A stretch of DNA of 64,000 bases from Pyrenopolyporus hunteri (Eukaryota; Ascomycota; Sordariomycetes; Xylariales; Hypoxylaceae), in assembly GCA_902806595.1 (NCBI GenBank), contig CADCXC010000046.1, positions 558,001 through 622,000 on the forward strand, written 5' to 3'. Of the stretch, positions 35,469-47,776 are shown piece by piece. The translations under genes and the position numbers were made by a program. Numbering within the stretch: position 1 is the stretch's first letter; every line of letters begins with the position of its first letter. A model generated the notes under the pieces. The model saw only the letters and a program-made list of their open reading frames with translations, was not told where the DNA came from and did no database searches.

Positions 35469-38400
35469 GGGCTTGGGTTCTCATAGGAATATCGGAGGGC
35501 ATTACATCCTCACACGGCACATAGACTTCACGTTCATTCACGACTTGGACCGGAACTGGGACAATTGGCTACATCTTAGATAATAGATTGGTCGGACGGA
35601 TCGCGATTCGCTGGGTTGAAACCCTTTTAGGGATTGGCAACGGATTCCGGAATTCGAACAGGCTTCTGGGGTTTATTTGGTTTCAGTGGCATGGAAGATG
35701 TACGGTGCTTAATGCATACACCGTGTAAGGTAGTCCGCATTATCCCGGCGTATATTCTAATATCATGGGTACATAGTAGTTGGTAGTGACTGGAACAGAC
35801 CGCGAATTCCGGGTGGAATTTTTATTTTTTCCTTTCATTACGATAGCGGCCAGTGGGTTAGATGCTATTCGCATAGTGATGCCAAGGTACCAACTAGACG
35901 CGACCGCCCAGTTGTCAAAGGGTTATCGAATGACTTAGCGGCCCACGATGGCTGCGGTCCGAGCCGTTGGTGTTGCTTCTGCGTTTAAGGACATAGAGAG
36001 TGATTCAGTAACAGCGAAACACTCAGTAGTACCAGGCGACAGCGCGGAACATCCATCGTTAATGCTAACACTAATACTACTATTCAAAGTAGCGTTGAGC
36101 GCTACCGAGAGTCCGCCCGGTTTTAGGCTCGTCAGGCTAAGCTGTCATTAGTATCGTGATCTAAGTAATATTCAGACCCCCTTTGCCCCGACTCTGCCTC
36201 TAAACCCTCTAGACATCCCTAGAATTGTATAAGACATTTCCTTGAAACACCGCGTCTGCCAGCTAGCCCTAAACACCGAATCAAGCTCAAAATAAAGACT
36301 TCTTTCTGGGAAGATCATCGATGTTAGAGAAACCTGAGACGAGACCTGAGAGACTTGACGGCGCCATTTTCCCCGGATGTCCCTAGCCTCCTTCTATCAA
36401 TGAGCATCAGAGCGTTGATATTCTCGAGGTAATCGATAAGCAGATCTATCCCTAAAGATGAGGACCTCTCCTCTTCCCTTGCGTAGGCACCGAATAACGT
36501 CTAATCGGTAGTCTAACCAGCGCATCGGCGAACTTACATTCATCTAGAGATCTTCGTTAGCCCGTTAGAACCATCACCATAGATCCGCACCATAAGTATC
36601 CGACACTAAGTGCTCCGTAGCAGGACCTGAATGTCTATCGCCCCTTACTACTACCCCCTTCATAATACAATCCTAAAGGACAATGCGCTTTTCAGTTGAC
36701 TAAGCGTAGCGTGTATATGAGCTACTATATCCATTCACGTAAGCATGGAAACGATATCCCGGCTTGCAGAAGAACTTCGAATATCCGGATTGATCTTTAA
36801 ATACAGGGAGTGTGTAGCCCAGCGAAAAGACAATTCATGAACCGCCCCGTAGATAACAGCTCAGCCAGAATAGCTTGAAAGTCGCGCTGTCTACCAGGAC
36901 CACAACATTCCAATACCTAGGCAGTCAAGTGCGGCTAGGCTCTAGATGAACGGGTAAGGTGTAACAACCCCGGCAAGAACAAAATAGAATGAAGTTGCAT
37001 AGACTTCACCTCATCCCCTGGTTTGCTTTGGGATATCCGCGTTGAAACTTGGCTGGTATCATCAACGAAGTCAGGCAGTTGGCTCGTCGATGTTCGTGTG
37101 GATAGTAGATAGTCTCTTAAGTCTGGGGATAGCAGCGCCGGCCAAAGAGGCACGAATGACGTCGAGACAGAACAAATTAGTATTCTAGCTCCTGCGAAAG
37201 CTCATAGAGTTCATTCCCGTCTATAGACTCCGCGAAGGCAAGAAATGGCTCTGATTGGATCATGGGTGTCGGTGTCGGCGGGGGAGAACGTAAGACTTTG
37301 CTGACGCTCTCACGCCCTGGGAACTCTGAGAAAGGACGCTATTCATGGATATTAGATCCTTTTCATCTCTATGGCTTATCCTTTAGACATAACAAACCAA
37401 AGGGAACTCCCCGCATCGCCCATTAATCTGGCGTTTGGCACTAATCAAGGGCCTTCGAAGCTCTGCCTCTGACAATGGTTCCGTGGACGTTTTAGTTGCA
37501 AAGTCCATTTTCCCTGGATGGGTCGTCCAAGAACTCATACGGCAGCTCCGCGACGATGCAACCTAGATACGAAACGTAGAGATATGAATCCCAGGATTAT
37601 GAATTCCACTGGGGGGGAGAAGGCGGGATTCTAAGTGTACGTATAAGGCACTGAATCTCTTCGCTGGTACCGAGCAAGAGTCAAAGTCTCGAGTGTCTCC
37701 GGGTCATCATGGCCAGGCTCGAATTAAAGAGATATTTAGTGTAGTTAAACCTTTTTACTCGGTTGGGAAACTGGCATCGTTCGCTTGGGGGGCTTTGGAA
37801 CTTGTCGCTATTAAGGACTCCCTGCTAAATAGCTGTTACCACCATTGATATTCCGGCGTCGTCTCGCGTCCGCTTTTGGATTCAGGGGCTTGACTACTCT
37901 TTAAACCTAATTCCAAACTCGTTTCCATTATCGGCTCAACACACATACTTGGAGGTCGGCGGAACCTAGTCTTGACCGACTAGGTATTTCGTGCACCAGT
38001 TCGGGGGGTGGCGAGCTCATCTAGCCCGCTTATAGAGAAATCGTCGACACACGTGCGTCATCGAGAGCGAAGGAGACCCGGTTCGAATATTTCGTAATCC
38101 GTCGCTCTACACACGCGATCGACGTCAATCTAGGCGCTTCTCTTGGAATTCGATCAAGCAAGTAACTCGTCAACCCTACAAGATTCTTCGTTTACCCATC
38201 TTATATTTATCTCTAGGAGGCGTTAGCGGGGATGAGTCGTTTCTTGCCTGACTATGACCTTAAATATTCAAATGTAGGCTTATTTTCACGAAGAGGTGTC
38301 ATCAGAGTTAACTTGCGTGCTCATAATTCCCAATTATAGGAAAGATATCTTCTTTACGTGATAAATCCTGCCTCGTTTCGCGGGTAGTACGCTGGCAGAG

Positions 38401-41400
38401 CTCGATTTCGATCTCCTCGTAGCAATGACGCCGTCCAGCCTAGGAGCAAGCTCTAACTGCTTACCTTAACGGATTTTAAACCGCGAGAAACGCGGGGCTT
38501 TTTGGGCCATAGAAATCTACGCGAATTAGACTTATCCCGTACGAAAGCACGAAATTTACACATTAGATCATGCTAGTCGAAACCTAGTACCTTGCTTGGG
38601 CGCAAGAATTACCTACTCATGGGAAAGCTTATACTCGTAGATCTAAAATTAATGATATATACCATTGCCTTTGACTTTCTAAGAGCGGACGTGCGAGGCG
38701 TATGTTCCTGCCTTGCTACTCCAGGCCTACATGGGTTAAGCTGAGAGTCTGGGCTTCTCTAACCCTAGTTGGAGAGCTGGGGGATTTTTAGGGCTTTCAT
38801 CCACTGCACCAATCCAGTTCGACCCATACGATTACCCAGAAGACCATACAGGAATAAATGATGGGGCATATGAATATGTGATAGATGGTTTGCATGTTAG
38901 CACCTACCAGTCTTTACGTTCTGGGATTAAGGCAGGAAGATGCTGATAATGAAGCATCCGTGTAGCGTCTGTCGAGTTTGGCCTCGCCTTCTTCCGGTGT
39001 AAGTTCCGGATAGTACACTTAGCTGATCGTCATTATGTTCATGTGGCGCCTATAACAGAGGGACCAGTAAGCAGCCACGCAACTCCGATTGGGTATGCTG
39101 TTCTTCTCGCGATCTTCAATGTTTCAATTGGTATGTCTCTTAACGCTACTCGTACAAGTGGTGAGATATGCACTTCGAAGACACACATCCGCGAATCTTA
39201 GTATGTATTGGTGTCAATGGGTGAGTCAATATCTACAACCCAAGAACTCTTTGATCCGCCTACCAGGTATTCAACTATATAACGGTTTGTCTAGAAGCAT
39301 CGCCGTTGGACTGTCAGGGCAGAACAAATTCGAAGCTTTTCTAGACGATTTCAAGGGGGATGCTCGAAGACAGTGAGATGCATCGTTCTACCCTCTTCCC
39401 CAGCTAGGGGTCCACCATGCGAGCTTCTGCAGCCTCCCTTGTGGCTGCGATAAGCGATCCCAAAATTTTGGTTCCGATCGGTTCCCAAGAATATCTAAAG
39501 CAGTTGTTCCCGTCACATTCCCTTGGGAGTGGGTGGCATCATGCTCCTGGCATACATAATTTCGGAGGATTTATGAACTGTCACAGGCGATCCAGCAAGA
39601 ACCCGACTTGGCGCTTCACGGCATCGAACCGCATGCGACTCTAAGGGCTACGGATGGCCTGAAAAGGGGTCGTAATAGTGGGGGTATCTTACCAATATTG
39701 GTGGCTACAAGCCTTATTGATATTGGCCCTAAATCTACGCACCGGTGTGAGAGCTGACTATCCTAGGACGGCAGTAGATCCCGTACCATTTTCAATATCA
39801 ATACAATAGCAACACGTCTGTGGGACTCCCCCAAGCATGCTATTGCTACACAATGCATGTAAGGAAGTACGCTTCACTGTCTAAGAACTCACGGGCACCG
39901 TCCAAAAAAATCGGATGTGCACCTCGATCGAGTTGGAGGTTGTGATGTGAGTAGGCACATAACAAGCATTGACCTAGCATTCCTGCTGCGCTATACCTGG
40001 AAAGTGGCTAATGGATTATCAATAGGAGAGAGCAGGGGCAGATCCGTAAGTCGATGTTATCAATGTCGTGTTGAGCATTACAGGGCCCCACCATCCTCAC
40101 CGGCGGGGGGCGGGACGTCCTTTATATCGATATATGTGTTTGAAACATTGAGCGAATATCGTAGGTCGATCTTCTAGTTATGAGAGGGGGCACGCAGTAA
40201 ACGATGCGGTCAAGAGTGGCAAGGTTCTATGACTGGTGCGCCTCTTAACTAACTATTTAAACGACTTATTCTCGTCCTACCTTGTAGGACGCCACCCTCC
40301 TTCATATATGGAGACATAGAGTTGACCAACATGTTGATTCTATGGACCGGTATACATTTTCACAATAACCCCAAGTCCTCTAATTACAATATATTGCCTT
40401 CTTGGTCTATGTCACACATCTTAGCAGGCTTTGGTCCGTTTCGTGTATAAGTGGTAGTTGCTTACGTTGTCTATAGGGGTAACCTATAGATGTATACCGC
40501 CAGCTTGACATCGATATCCTTAGCCTACCCACCAGCCCCCTAATATTCATCCCGACGCCCGCCTAATCATAAGGGACGCCTCCTTTTTTACTATGCTAGT
40601 TTTGGTTCACCTTACTTCGTGGCTTTAGCCGTGGGGGGATGTGCCACCACCATTATTAACTAAACGGCACACAACAGTACGCCATGCCTTAAGGAGATGT
40701 CGAACTACCCAACTAGGTAGATGATAACCCGCAAGAATGGGTCTTTGGACCGAGGGCCAAGGGATCTACGAGTTGGCGGCATTGTATGAGAAGGCGATAA
40801 GCATTGCTGAAAGCGGATAGGACGCCACGCTGCATATCTAAAAGTACGCCAGCTGTCTATGAGCGGATGGACACCTCGATTAGGTAGCTTAGTGTCAATG
40901 CTCATAGCCGGTTCGTGTACGTTGATCTGGCATCGGGCATTCCGGAAACCCACTGCAAGAGATCGCTGTGCGTCTCGGTAGTGCTTCTCGGTATTGCTTG
41001 ATTTGACCTCAAGCGTGGCATTGGATTAATCATTGGCCGCTTGACCAGCCTACAGCCGTGTAGGTATACCATCCTACCATAACAGCCAACGTGGTAAGTA
41101 CCTACACCTAATATGCAAGCAGGTAGCCACCCTTTCGAAATTAATGAAATCCCAACAGTTAGCTTGGGAAGCAGGGTTCGTTCATGCATCAATTCTTAAC
41201 CTTCTGTTCCAGGTAGTCTCGGTTTAGTTGAAGCCTCAATATAACTAGTCATATTTACCCCCCGATCCCAATACAGATAGGCACGGCAAACGATCTTAAT
41301 ATCAATTTTCATGCACGTATTATTGCTGTGCGTTTTCCTTTCTCACTTTCCCCTTGAGCGAAAATGCCTTAGACGGACAAGTCTTGTAGATTAGAGATTA

Positions 41401-41664
41401 GAGGTCTGAGGCCCAACATTGACAAATACTAGGTACCTAGTTAGGTATGTGCTTTACATTTAAATAGGTAGATTTGCAGATAGATGCGAATTGAGATTGA
41501 TAAGTTCGTGAAGTGTGCACTCGCTAAGGTAAATATGTTGTGGCCCTTCTAACCATCTCATATAAGGGGGAAACGAATCATTCAGTCTCGTTGAAAATTT
41601 AACTGTAGGTATACCTAGGTAGGTAGGTAGGTAGCTTAGCATAACGAAAGGCCAACAAGTGGCA
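35469..41664. other. 6.2-kb gene-poor region
   Basis: Composition is ordinary, yet no frame exceeds about 100 codons and none shows a domain. A weak stretch at about 38957-39200 (plus) reads open for some 80 codons, including a hydrophobic IGYAVLLAIFNVSIG segment, and short plus-strand frames follow at 39417-39644. These may be decayed exons but match no family I recognise. A TACCTAGGTAGGTAGG repeat stands at the right end (41612-41634). Confidence 0.5.
41612..41634. repeat. palindromic ACCT/AGGT microsatellite
   Basis: TACCTAGGTA core extended rightwards by further AGGT units. It lies about 30 bp downstream of the stop codon of the Zn2Cys6 gene, probably within its 3' UTR. Confidence 0.8.
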
Positions 41665-43867
41665 CTACAGAAGCTGTAAATAATAGCTGGCGAGATTGTT
41701 CACTGCTTGCAGTTTTTGCAGCGCCTCGAGGCCAGCGTGAAGTGACCTCTCGATATCCTCAACCTTACTCCTTTCTAGCTCACCCTTTCGGCCCTCCAAG
41801 TACATCCTAAGCCTCGACACACTTAGGTATATAGTCAAAGGCATAAAGGTATGCGCTTTTAAGTAGCCAAGGTATCCGTGTTCCTTCGCCAGTCGGGCAA
41901 TTTCTTGAGCGGACCAAAGGCCCCGTTCTTGATATTCCCAGACTAGGGGATGGTCTTGGCCATTTGTTAGACCCATCTCCATGGTACGGCATAGGTATAT
42001 GATAGTAGAGTGCGCCACCATATATGAGTAAATAATCATGGGGTTCCCGGCCACTGTTAGCAGAGGGTGGTTGACTTGTAAGCTGCTAAGCCGCTGCGTA
42101 AGCATGCCATATAGCCATTCGTGACCGGGTGCGAAATCGACAGGAGCGTCGCTATACATAGTGTCTATTGTGCAGATCTGCTTTTGGGAAAGCCCTCTAC
42201 TGCATATTGTAGTTAGGATCACGCATTCTGCTAGTGGCGCGTAAGGTCTCATTTCTGCCGATGATATGGCCTCGGCTAGGAAGAATTCTTGTGGCACAAA
42301 CCCCCTCTGAAAATCGGCATCTAGGCAGGGAAGACGCGTGAATACCTATCGGGCCCGAGAATAAGCCTTCTCCTCGCGAGAGCACCTTCGGTTTAACTCT
42401 TTTCAGTGGTTGTGTGGTAGGACCAAGACTTACCACTTCTTCGTTCAATGTCATAGGCGCACCTTCGCTGACACTGATGAATCGGTCAAGGCAATAAGCC
42501 ACCCAGAACGTGCGCCTTTTCTCCTCTAACGTAATGTGGTCGTCTACGATCTCCAAGCCTAGGTGTCTGGGCCTATCAAGTTCGTAGAGTTTCAGGAACT
42601 GGACTAGGCGGAAAACTCGGCCAGCACTAAGCCACCCGCGCCGATAGTTTGTTCTAGCGAACTCGTAGAAGGTGATTAAGATCCATGCTTGCAAATGCTC
42701 GATGTGGCAAACCGGGGAGTCGTTTCCGTTCAAATCCAGTTGGTCAAGCATAGACCGAGTTTTTGCATAGAGGGTATCCTGAGTACTGCTGAATTGGCTT
42801 GAGAATGCGGTGGCGGATGTCCACATAGCATACTGCAAGCATTTTCGGGGCTCATTAGTGGCACTTCCATCCATCATCCACCTAAGCACTTTCGCCTTGT
42901 TGAGTATCGGGGCAATCGGATGAACGCGGTCAAAATAAAGCTGCATTCTGCGAGGAGAGTAAGTTACCTCATAAAGACGCTGTCTTGAATGTCTCAAGGG
43001 AAACCTACAAATCAGCTTTTGTGAGGTCTGTGGTGATACTATCGCTAGTAGAGGCCGGGCTTGCTTTTGGAGATGGGTACGGTGTTGCTACGGGGGGTAT
43101 GATCGACATGTCAGGGAATACCAATGGCGAATGAGGTGTGACCCCCTGCAGACACCAGGCCAAAGGGTTCGGAATATTCGACGGCTGTCCCTGTTGCGAT
43201 ATGTCCCAATTAGGTACTGCGATGGAATTGGTTATCACTTTTACTCTAATAGCTGGCTATGCTCGTGGAGATGTCTCGGGTGTGTCGCAGATCAGACAAA
43301 AGTTCGATTAGGGAACTTAGACGCGAGGTCAGAACACATACAAGGCAATTGTTTCGTGTCGTTCTCCTTCGCTGACGATTCTCCTGCTGGCTCGAGCTCG
43401 TGCCCGTCCACCGTCGAGCTATCCTCTGTTTGCGATGTAGAGAGGCGGCGCTCAAGGGCCACTACGTTCGTGCTTAGCGTTGGTGTAGATTGCGTGGTGG
43501 ACGTGACATACCGATGCGATTACGAAGAGCTCCCATGCTTCCCTTCTTGGGGCCGCGGGGTGCGCGGCGATTGTTGACTTCGCAGTGAATTTGGGCGTGG
43601 GCACAGGCACCGCATTGCGGGCGTTGCCTGTCGCACCGAAGCTTTTTCTTCCGGCATTCTTTCCAATTTTATCGAGTAGTTAGCGGTGAGTCCTAAACAA
43701 GACAAGATATGGCAAGAATTGCAGCTCCAAGGCCCCTATGCCCTCACTTTCCTCCTATTCGACGTGTAGTGAGAGATGGCCACTTGTGCTTCCAGAGGCT
43801 GAGACGTCAGAAACATACCTTCGCAGGCATAGCCTGGCTGCTGACGCGGCTCGGTCCGCTCATACAT
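41665..43867 (-). CDS. Zn2Cys6 fungal-specific transcription factor
   Basis: Six exons (43867-43819, 43658-43512, 43461-43342, 43243-43009, 42947-42434, 42345-41665) give 581 residues with all phases closing. The Zn cluster is C15-x2-C18-x6-C25-x6-C32-x2-C35-x6-C42, basic between the second and third Cys (RKKKLR), then a RGPKKGSMGALRNRI linker and a short VALERRL coiled coil. Intron 1 (160 bp) falls between Cys15 and Cys18. The fungal_trans domain starts near LYFDRVHPIAPIL and includes KRRTFWVAYCLDRFISVSEG, then TRLPCLDADFQRGFVPQEFFLAEAI across the last splice. A second acceptor 6 nt downstream for exon 4 is also in frame. These factors bind CGG half-sites, often to control a pathway; no target cluster adjoins. 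The region has no other gene within about 6 kb on either side. Confidence 0.88.
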
Positions 43868-45281
43868 GGTGTGTTGTTTGCCTTACAAGACCTCGGGTGT
43901 CTCGAACAGACTTTAAGGGACCGATAATTGTGGAAGACAATAAACTTCACCTATAGCCCCAACTTACTAGGACCACCGGCTTATGTAGTTCCCATATATA
44001 AGGTAGCTCGCAAGTAAGTTCCTTAATGGCTGATTAATGCTATATATGATGGTGGAAGCGAGAATTAAAGTATGTAGGCATCCTTAGCCAAGACGAAGGG
44101 CATCACCGATTTGCGCCACTCGGAGCCCAGACTTTGCTGCATTCATTAATGCTAGTGAGCCTCACTCAAGCCTGTTATTTTGTCTCAACGCGAGCTCCCG
44201 CATCGGAAAACCTTCCATACAGCTACGCCATTACTGGAGTGGAAACCTTACGTAGTAATCTATACTCACGTTGCTCAATGCTTGTAGGCGATCGATCTAA
44301 TCCGCTCAATGATCGACCCTAGTAACGGTAAACGGCATGGGCCGCGTGGCCCCCCTGTAATTCCGTAACCCCACGATGTCACATACAATTCCTCATATAA
44401 ATGAGCCAGGATCTGAGGTTGAATACCATAGATACGTTCATCGATCCGAGATCTGATAAAGCGGTAATACGAGTTACCCACCCCCTGGTAATGGACGGGC
44501 GGCTGCATCTGAGTCCTGCCCCTTGATCCGACTACCGACATAAGCCTCATCTGAACAAGATTCCATGTTAACAAGTAACTTTATGCTATATTAGTAGCAC
44601 AACTTCCGATCTCCGTCCCACCCATTACGTTACCTAGGGGGTAGGCGGCGTGTGAGAGGCAAGCTGAGGTTCCGGGGAATTGATTAGGTACCTAGGTTGC
44701 CGTCGAATGAATGACTTCACAATTAGCTGAATTATCCCCGAAACTGGTAGAGAATCCGTGCCGTATCCCATCAATCGATGGGATAATACCAATTAACTAA
44801 CTCGGTGGTAAAATGTATAGGACTTTGAACATAATAAACTATAATAGGGCCATCCTTCGGCACGGATGAGTCCATTAACCATCGCAGGTGAATCAGGTTA
44901 AAAAGGACCTAGAACCGCGCGCATACCTGCTTAACATTTAAAACCGAAGGCCCCTCCCAGAGCTTGACGGCAAGCGTTTGCAGCTTATGCCACTAGACCC
45001 CGGATATTACCGTATGCTTTACCTACGCACCTACCTAGGTACCTATCTATGCATGTAGGTACCCGTTGCTAGTTTGAGTGGGAATTATTTAGGATGCGAG
45101 AGTATCTACTTGGCTTTAGGGTTAACTCTGAAGACATACATGCATACCACAGCGGCAACCGGTGAGTGTAGACAACGGTTGTATATTCAAAAACGATTTC
45201 TTAATAACATAAATTTAGTTGGACGGCAATCGTTTTTCCTACGGCAACGATTTCTTGTATAAAATGGAAATAATTCTCTAG

Positions 45282-45303
45282 TTTTTTTTTTTTTTTTTTT
45301 TTT
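45282..45303 (+). repeat. poly-T tract (22 T)
   Basis: An uninterrupted T run at the left side of the 45-kb repeat island. Read on the minus strand it is poly-A, so it could be the tail of a retroposed sequence, but no body with LINE or SINE features is recognisable beside it. Confidence 0.8.
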
Positions 45304-45348
45304 ACGTTACTACGGTTACGGTACGACTACATAATCACCTACCCAAAT

Positions 45349-45369
45349 ACCTAGGTACCTAGGTACCTA
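45349..45369. repeat. double TACCTAGGTA palindrome
   Basis: Two overlapping TACCTAGGTA cores between the poly-T run and the 8-bp array. Confidence 0.8.
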
Positions 45370-45409
45370 ATATATCCTACCTTATAAAGATTTAGAAACC
45401 TAGAAGGAA

Positions 45410-45567
45410 ACCTAGAGACTTAGAGACCTGGAGACCTGGAGACCTGGAGACCTGGAGACCTGGAGACCTGGAGACCTGGAGAGGGAGACCTGGAGACCTA
45501 GAGAGGGAGACCTAGAGGGAGACCTGGAAGGAGAGACCTAGAAGGAGACTTAGAAGGAGACTTAGAA
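45410..45567 (+). repeat. 8-bp tandem array (GAGACCTG) with degenerate flanks
   Basis: Seven perfect consecutive GAGACCTG units occupy 45423-45478. They grade on both sides into variants (GAGACCTA, GAGACTTA, AGGGAGACCT, AAGGAGACTTA). The variants carry C-to-T and G-to-A changes and GA insertions, so the array is a decayed, strongly purine-biased minisatellite. Confidence 0.85.
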
Positions 45568-45569
45568 AT

Positions 45570-45765
45570 ATCATGAAAGAAAGAAAAAAATTCGAACGTA
45601 AAGTTAAAAGATAATTTCTTTATATATTATATTGTTATATAATATTTACGCGTCGTAATATTGAAAATAAAAAATAAGAAACGCGTAAAATAATAAGAAA
45701 TCATTTCTTAAAAAATAACGTTTTTTTATAGCTAACGTTTTTTAGGTATACAATCGTTTTTCATT
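45570..45765. other. short AT-rich island
   Basis: About 200 bp of AT-rich DNA directly after the 8-bp array. TTTACGCGT and ACGCGTAAA form a 9-bp inverted pair about 40 bp apart (near 45646-45690), and AACGTTTTTTT/AACGTTTTTTA form a direct pair. Most remaining cytosines lie in CpG, as in the RIP-mutated element, though several non-CpG cytosines remain. Confidence 0.6.
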
Positions 45766-46963
45766 CCCATAATTTGCCGCTACGGTACATATACAGGGCC
45801 TAAAAGCGATGAGCTATGGGTATGTACCGCTGCGCATCTCCTCGAGAGGACGGCCTGAGCTTCAGTATTCTCGCTTGGTGGGGGAACGCATCTAGTTACC
45901 GGGAGTAATCACGGCCGACAAAGCATGGTATCTTTAGCGATGTCGGGATTCTAACGGAAACATCCGAACTATTTTATGAAATCATGAAGATACTAAATGT
46001 AGATGTCAAGTGTGGCATAAATTATTACAGCTAAACTAGGGCCAAGCATACTCCACAATAACAAGTCGCCTCTTCATCTACGATATTGGGGGTCTCAGCG
46101 AGCCGATTTTGCGGTAAACAAGAGATGCAATTATCAAGATTAGTTTATAAACCTTAGGTAGTACTCAAGGCATGCTTCTTTTGAGCCTCCATGTACACGC
46201 ATAGGAAAAGGGGGAGGTTTGTGAACATCGTCATCTCCTTAGTGTCATGTATTCAATGCAGTCTCCAACACGGAACTTGGAGGCCCAAAGTAGGCCGTCG
46301 AGTAGGCAACTAATGCGTTTTAATCTATAGAAAGCTCTGCTGGTCTCACGGCGCCACGCGGCGGGCCGCTTGAAGAGGTTTCAGAGGAAAAGGAAACCTT
46401 TAAAGGGGCATTCGGGGAAGAACCAGTCCTCGGTGTACTTATGTTACGGAGATGGCAACCTTCCAATAAGGACCCCAAATAGGTAGCAGCGGACTAGCGG
46501 TGCGGAATGTATCCGAGGAGAGACAGCACGAATACCTCGCTATATCATAATGCTGGTACCTAGACGGCACCATCCCCGGCACAGCACGAACCTTACCTCT
46601 ATTCTTGATCTAAGACTCCTAGGTAGGCATGTTGACAAACTACGATAGGCGGTCCCTACATAGCTGAAGATTTCAATACAAGCTCAATAATACGACCGTT
46701 TGGTAGGAGAATCTGCGCTAAACTACCTTAAAGGCAAAGTGTTGTGTCGTGCACCCATCGAACCGGGAATAGACTAATCTTTCTTTCCAGGTGTTTGTTC
46801 ATTGCTTCTCTCGTTCTCTTCTAAATCGGATCCGATATATGTGGTGCCGCTTTTTCCTTACTATGCCCATCGTGGGGAGAGTGATCGATAGGGTCGGCGG
46901 TTTGGGCCTGTAGAATAGAGCTCTTATCATTCTAAACCCCTACGCCCCCGCCTCATTGTCAAC

Positions 46964-46988
46964 TACCTAGGTAGGTAGGTACCTAGGC
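46964..46988. repeat. TACCTAGGTA family, two cores
   Basis: TACCTAGGTAGGTAGG followed by a second CCTAGG. Confidence 0.75.
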
Positions 46989-47753
46989 ATCACCAATCGG
47001 GAGTTCCGCAGCTCTTGCGACGGCTTTCGTCCAAATTTCAAACTGCATCGTAAAATCAAGCGTCCGTGAGATCTCTTAGATGCGCGATCGTCAACTTCGG
47101 CTTACTACCCAGTTAGTCGCACGCCTTACTGGGTTGTTTATGGGCTGGGCAATCCTTGTCGCAACTCACGACTTATTATTTACTCCCAGCCTCTCCCGGC
47201 CTCTTCATCCTTCGCGAGCGGCGTAGATGTTCTCCCAACATTCTGTCGCAAATGGTCTCGGTATAATGGTGCCGAGACGCAAATTCGATATACTACTATG
47301 AAAGTCAATGTCCCAAAATAGTGCCCTAGATATAGCTAGAAAAGAAATTTCGTTCATCCTCATAGTTACCACCGTCAACCCCTTCGGATACGGTTTTCTA
47401 CGCCAACTTACGTATCACACCCTTATAGGAAACTATACTGAACACCAAATCATCTCCGGGAGCAGTCGCGGAGTCGCCGCGACAGTCGCACCTCCTTCTA
47501 TGTTGCAAGTTCTTAGAGTGCGAGATAGCCGGTGATTCTTTCCAAAGTAATCACCCTCCGGGTTTAGTTCCGGCGGTAACATCGACCCTTAGCAGACAAT
47601 TTAACTGATAGCCTACTACCTGAGTAGACGAATAATATAGTATTTATATGACGCTCGTTGAAGATAATTCGCACAGTAATAGTCGTGCTAAATTACCCTA
47701 AGCTTAGTGTTCTATCCACTAAAAGTGTAGCGGACTCAGGTGACTTGCCATAC

Positions 47754-47776
47754 TACCTACCTAGGTACCTAGGTAT
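47754..47776. repeat. TACCTAGGTA family, two cores
   Basis: An ACCT unit leads into two consecutive CCTAGGTA cores; intergenic. Confidence 0.75.

Noticed and set aside
38085..38105. GGTTCGAAT resembling a tRNA T-loop
   Set aside because: Flanking bases do not form a T-stem and no cloverleaf fits.
42346..42385. Alternative 40-bp intron in the Zn2Cys6 gene
   Set aside because: It also restores frame, but a perfect GTAAGT donor at 42433 gives the family-like EEVVFTRLPCLDADFQ junction, and 40 bp is unusually short.
44275..44574. 99-codon minus-strand frame with a partly protein-like sequence
   Set aside because: No family recognised, no neighbouring exon that extends it; kept only as a hint of decay in the gene-poor region.
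45423..45478. CRISPR-like array
   Set aside because: Units of 8 bp follow each other without spacers, in a fungal nuclear context; it is a minisatellite.
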